This document shows, one piece after another, positions 61,090 to 64,000 of a DNA stretch of 64,000 nt. The translations under genes and the position numbers were made by a program. How positions within the stretch are numbered: position 1 is the stretch's first letter; every line of letters begins with the position of its first letter. The notes below the pieces were generated by a model. That model saw nothing but the letters and a program-made list of their open reading frames with translations. It did no database searches and had not been told where the DNA came from. This DNA comes from Gammaproteobacteria bacterium (GTDB lineage Bacteria > Pseudomonadota > Gammaproteobacteria > Competibacterales > Competibacteraceae): positions 558,001 to 622,000 of the forward strand of contig JACKNC010000003.1 of the NCBI GenBank assembly GCA_024235095.1. The letters run 5' to 3'.

Positions 61090-62264
61090 CTAGTGGGCTG
61101 ACACAGAAGTTTTGACAGGTTCAGAGGTTTCTAGGTCCACCGGGGTTTCAGAAGATTTCAAGGGAGGATAGAGGCGCTTGAGTTTGACCCGGGCCAAGTC
61201 GGTGCCGAACTGCCAGTGGATTTTGGTCTGACGTAGGTTGCGTGGGCCTTGCCAAGCGGCGATTTCCTTCCGCAAAGTTTCGAGGTTCGCAATGCGGCGA
61301 TTCAAACACTGGCCGGCGAGAACAGCGAACTCACATTCCGCCATATTGAGCCAACTGCCATGCTTGGGGGTGTAATGAAATTCGAGCTTGCGGGTGATCC
61401 GGCGGGCTTCCTCTGGAGAAAAGACACTATACAAGGCCGCAGGAGTGTGGGTATTGAGGTTATCCACGACCAACCGGATTCGCTCCGCCTTCGGAAAGTA
61501 CACATCAACGAGTTGCTGCATTTGCTGGGCAAAATCGCGTTTGGTGCGCTGTTTCGTGACATTAACATGACGCCACCCGCGCAAGGGTTGTACGAATAGA
61601 AATAAATTGGCGGTGCCTTCGCGTTTGTATTCACAGTCATAGCGCGCCGGTTGACCCGGGCGGGCGGGTTGAGGACAGCGGGTTTCGCTGGTCAATTGCA
61701 CCGGACTTTCATCGAAGCACACTTGGGGGTATTGAGGATCATCGGGTTCGGCGTACAGGTCCAACACATCCTCCATATGCCAAACATAATCGGGACTGAC
61801 ACTGGGAATACACCATTCTTGACGTTGCCAGGGTTTGAGGTCGTTTTTTTAAGGATGCGCCGCACACTCTCACGGGAAATGGCTTCGATGGGCCGGAGTT
61901 CCATGAAGCGGTCCGCTAACAATTGGAGAGTCCACTGACAACGGCCAGCGGGCGGGGTACTACAGGCCAAGGCGACCAGAAAGGCGGCCTGTTTGCCGGT
62001 CAAGGCCGGGGGCAAACCGACTCGTGGCCGCTCGCTTAACGCCGCCAGCAACCCTTCGTCGACAAACCGTTGACGGGTACGATGAACGGTCGAAATCCCC
62101 AAGTGAAGGCTTTGGGCAATGGCCTCATCCGTCGCCCCTTCCGCAGCCTGCAGCAACACATGGGCACGGGCAACCTTGCGCGCCGCTGCCTTGCCTTTAT
62201 GAATGACCTTCAGCAGGTCTTCCCGCTCCTCTTCAGTTAGATCAACCAGATACTTGTGGGCCAT
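61090..62264 (-). CDS. IS630-family transposase in two frames (-1 shift at an A7 run)
   Basis: Start at ATG 62264 (MAHKYLVDLTEEEREDLLKV), seven bases after AGGAGGA. The N-terminal half has the HTH domain (DEAIAQSLHLGISTVHRTRQ, RVGLPPALTGKQAAFL). At RRILKK the frame must move by -1 at CTT-AAA-AAA-ACG (T7 on the plus strand at about 61845-61851). It then continues NDLKPWQRQEWCIPSVSPDY, CFDESPVQLTSETRCPQPAR (Asp), RLVVDNLNTHTPAAL (Asp) and LNMAECEFAVLAGQCLNRRI (Glu). The TAG stop is made by the flanking TA plus one pta base. -1 recoding at A-runs is known in this family, so the gene may be active. Confidence 0.75.
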
Positions 62265-62335
62265 GGTGATTCCTCCTGTTGATCTCAACCATAGGGCACC
62301 CACCGCTACCTGTCAAAACTTCTGTGTCAGCCCAC
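61093..62335 (-). mobile_element. Complete IS630-family insertion sequence in pta
   Basis: 1243 bp with 28-bp perfect terminal inverted repeats beginning GTGGGCTGACACAGAAGTTT at 61093, and the inverse complement ending at 62335. TA flanks both sides (61091-61092 and 62336-62337), the target duplication of IS630/mariner elements. Removing the element with one TA restores the pta reading frame across the join, so the insertion came after pta was in frame at this place. Confidence 0.9.
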
Positions 62336-63132
62336 TAGCATCATCGTGCCGAGTACCACCGTGTCCTGCAGCTGTTCGCGCGCCTGACCGGGCGTAAGAC
62401 CTTTATTCTTGCGCAATTCGACCATGCGTTCCACATACCGCTCGCGTACGGCTTCCGGCTCGATAATTTCCACGGTGGGCGGCAGGTCGACACCCTGTCC
62501 GGCGGCCACCGCTTCGATGGTAACGCGCGAACCGAGCAGCACACAGCGAGCGATGCCCTTTTCCGCGCATACGACGGCGGCGCGAATGGTGCGCGGTGTC
62601 GTCGGCGAGAACCGCGCTCGGCATGTGGTCGATCTGGGTGGCGGTGATAAAACCGTCGTTGGCCACGCTCAGGATGGGCAAGCCGCTCGCGAAAGCGTGC
62701 GAGGCCAGCTTGCGATGGATGGCCTCGGTGTGCAAGCTCTCAGACTAGCACGTCGGTACCTTCAGCGGCGCGCAGGCACAAGCCGACGAGGTCTTCCAGC
62801 AGATCTGGTTCCTGGCCAGCCGCCAACCGCTCGTCCGCTCGGACGAGCGACACCGGATCGGGCATCTCAATCGCATAGATCGCGCGGGCGAAGTGAAGCG
62901 AAGGCTCGTTAGCCGCCTCCTCCTGCGCTACCGGCTTGACAAAGTTGACCCAATACCCCTGTCGTTGCAGGGCGCGGACCACGCCGAGGGCGACGGGCTT
63001 CAACCCGACGTTCTGACGGATGGGAATCAGGTAGAAAATCTGCATCACGAACACTCCAGGCGATCACGGGCACCACTTCGCACGCCAGAACTTCGATCGC
63101 AGACGATGGCACGTACTCCAACGATCTTGACA

Positions 63133-64000
63133 TCAGGTCACGGGTCCCGGATTGAACAGGACCAGCGCGTTATGCAGCTTCCACTGTTCGGCCCAGGTTT
63201 TCTGGCACCCGCTGGCCACCTCCAACAGCTGGCGGAACAGCTCCCGGCCGACTTCCTCAATGGTGGCTTCGCCGGTGGCGATGCGGCCGGCGTCAACGTC
63301 CATGAGGTCATGCCAGCGACGGGCCAAATCGTTGCGGGTGGCGACCTTGATGACGGGTGCGGCAGCCAAGCTGTAGGGCGTACCACGTCCGGTGGTGAAG
63401 ACGTGCAGCGTCATGTCCGCCGCCAGTTGCAGCGCGCCGTGAGCTGGTCGATGCCGGCGCGTACTTCGGTGATTTCGGAGAACAGCACGGTGGCGCCGGC
63501 CCGGACCAGGAGATCCGTGCAAAAACCGACGGCCGGGTTGGCGGTGACCCCGGAAAAGGCGTCGCTGCCGCCACATTGCACGCCCACCACCAGCTCCGAG
63601 GCCGGGCAGGTTTCGCGCCGGTGTGCGTTGAGCTGTTCCAGATGCGACTCGGCGCGGGTCATGATCGAGGCGATCATCGACATAAAGCCGATGTGATGAT
63701 CGTCTTGCAGACACACGACGTCCAGAGGAGGCTCGGCGTTTTCGCCCACATCGGCCACGGGACGTTCGTCGATGATCGGGATTGTGCCTGGCGGCAGTAG
63801 GCGCTGCGGTTGCAGCTTCTCGCAACCGAGACTCACGACCAGGACCTCGCCGCCGAAGTTGGGGTTGAGGCTGAAGTTGCGCAGGGTGCGGATCGGTACG
63901 ACTGTGTCCGGCGCATCAATAGCTACGCCACAGCCATAGGTATGCTCCAATCCCACCACATCATCGACGTGGGGATATTTCGGCAGCAGCTCCTCCCGGA
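63133..64000 (-). pseudogene. garD: Galactarate dehydratase, internally deleted (runs off the right edge)
   Basis: From the window edge the reverse strand reads REELLPKYPHVDDVVGLEHT, YGCGVAIDAPDTVVPIRTLR, GEVLVVSLGCEKLQPQRLLP, RRETCPASELVVGVQCGGSD and AFSGVTANPAVGF, typical of GarD-type UxaA-superfamily dehydratases. At about 63430 it jumps, in another frame, to MTLHVFTTGRGTPYSLAAAP and the usual C-terminus VASGCQKTWAEQWKLHNALV ending NPGPVT. About 100-110 residues that normally lie between these blocks are absent. GarD dehydrates galactarate to a keto-deoxy sugar acid. The N-terminal part lies outside the window. Confidence 0.75.

Larger units (their letters stand above)
60969..63045 (-). 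pseudogene. pta: Phosphotransacetylase (Pta), degraded and split by an IS630 element
   Basis: The N-terminal AAA_26 domain start is at 63045 (MQIFYLIPIRQNVGLKPVAL, then LVRADERLAAGQEPDLLEDL). After about 62745 the text jumps to HTEAIHRKLASHAFASGLPI and MPSAVLADD, and then, in another frame, to PRTIRAAVVCAEKGIARCVL and VRERYVERMVELRKNKGLTP. Stretches between these blocks are missing, so several deletions have occurred. The IS630 element sits in QDTVVLGTMML...AVGDVDGLVSGAVHTTANTV; removing it and one TA restores the frame exactly. The 3' part ends at the repeat element at 60968, before the PTA catalytic C-terminus. Pta makes acetyl phosphate from acetyl-CoA; this copy is dead. Confidence 0.8.

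Noticed and set aside
1..64000. CRISPR array, tRNA or rRNA genes
   Set aside because: No regularly spaced direct repeats, tRNA-like cloverleaf with CCA-type end, or rRNA signature was noticed by eye on either strand. A tRNAscan and CRISPR-finder run would settle this.

Overview
The window looks like chromosomal DNA of a nitrogen-fixing, sulfide-oxidising gammaproteobacterium. The gene set (a Mo-nitrogenase cluster with the post-translational regulator gene draT, flavocytochrome c sulfide dehydrogenase fccAB, TrkAH, a DUF4105/DUF1800/DUF1501 group and many decayed insertion sequences) would fit a Competibacter-like or Chromatiales-related lineage. That is inference from gene content; no rRNA, tRNA or other taxonomic marker is present.

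Layout. 1-10050 is a mobile-element pile-up: an AAA ATPase cut by the window edge, an IS982-type remnant, an IS21-type remnant, a serine-recombinase element, an IS1-like and an IS4-like transposase remnant, and an intact TnpB-only element. The remnants have several frameshifts each and truncate one another. 10095-15056 is a cell-envelope group (lipoprotein, DUF4105, DUF1800, DUF1501). 15317-23844 is a two-gene PKS-NRPS: an AT-less KS-DH-KR-ACP module feeding a docking-Cy-A-Ox-PCP module whose A-domain pocket reads as cysteine, so a thiazole-bearing short polyketide is predicted. 23882-26228 is a PepSY protein with a two-component system. 26292-27975 is fccAB. 28588-31864 holds broken pieces of four catabolic genes (ureidoglycolate lyase, TRAP permease, diaminopropionate ammonia-lyase, nitrilase-type amidase) around a repetitive exported protein. 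31976-35384 carries a zinc-ribbon protein, a WecA-like transferase, an MBL hydrolase and a homocysteine methyltransferase.

35472-46469 is the nitrogenase region: draT divergent from nifH-nifD-nifK-nifT-nifY-(DUF6129)-nifF-nifE-nifN-nifX-ferredoxin, followed by a truncated molbindin. A NifA-type upstream site and a sigma-54 promoter lie between draT and nifH. DraT should inactivate NifH by ADP-ribosylation at Arg102. NifF and the ferredoxin supply electrons; NifE, NifN, NifX and NifY handle the FeMo cofactor. nifB, nifA, nifUSV, nifM and draG are not in the window.

46496-57191 is ordinary chromosomal content (SprA-type protease, DUF2934, a hypothetical protein, TrkA/TrkH, a J-domain-like protein, an HlyD adaptor, a large GGDEF-EAL protein, a DUF938 methyltransferase). 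57371-64000 is again mobile and decayed. A complete IS1595-type element splits an MBL-hydrolase/NifX-like gene pair. A complete IS630-type element sits inside a degraded phosphotransacetylase gene. Both have exact terminal repeats, target duplications, and a transposase split by one -1 shift at an A-run, which suggests programmed frameshifting. A galactarate dehydratase pseudogene runs off the right edge.
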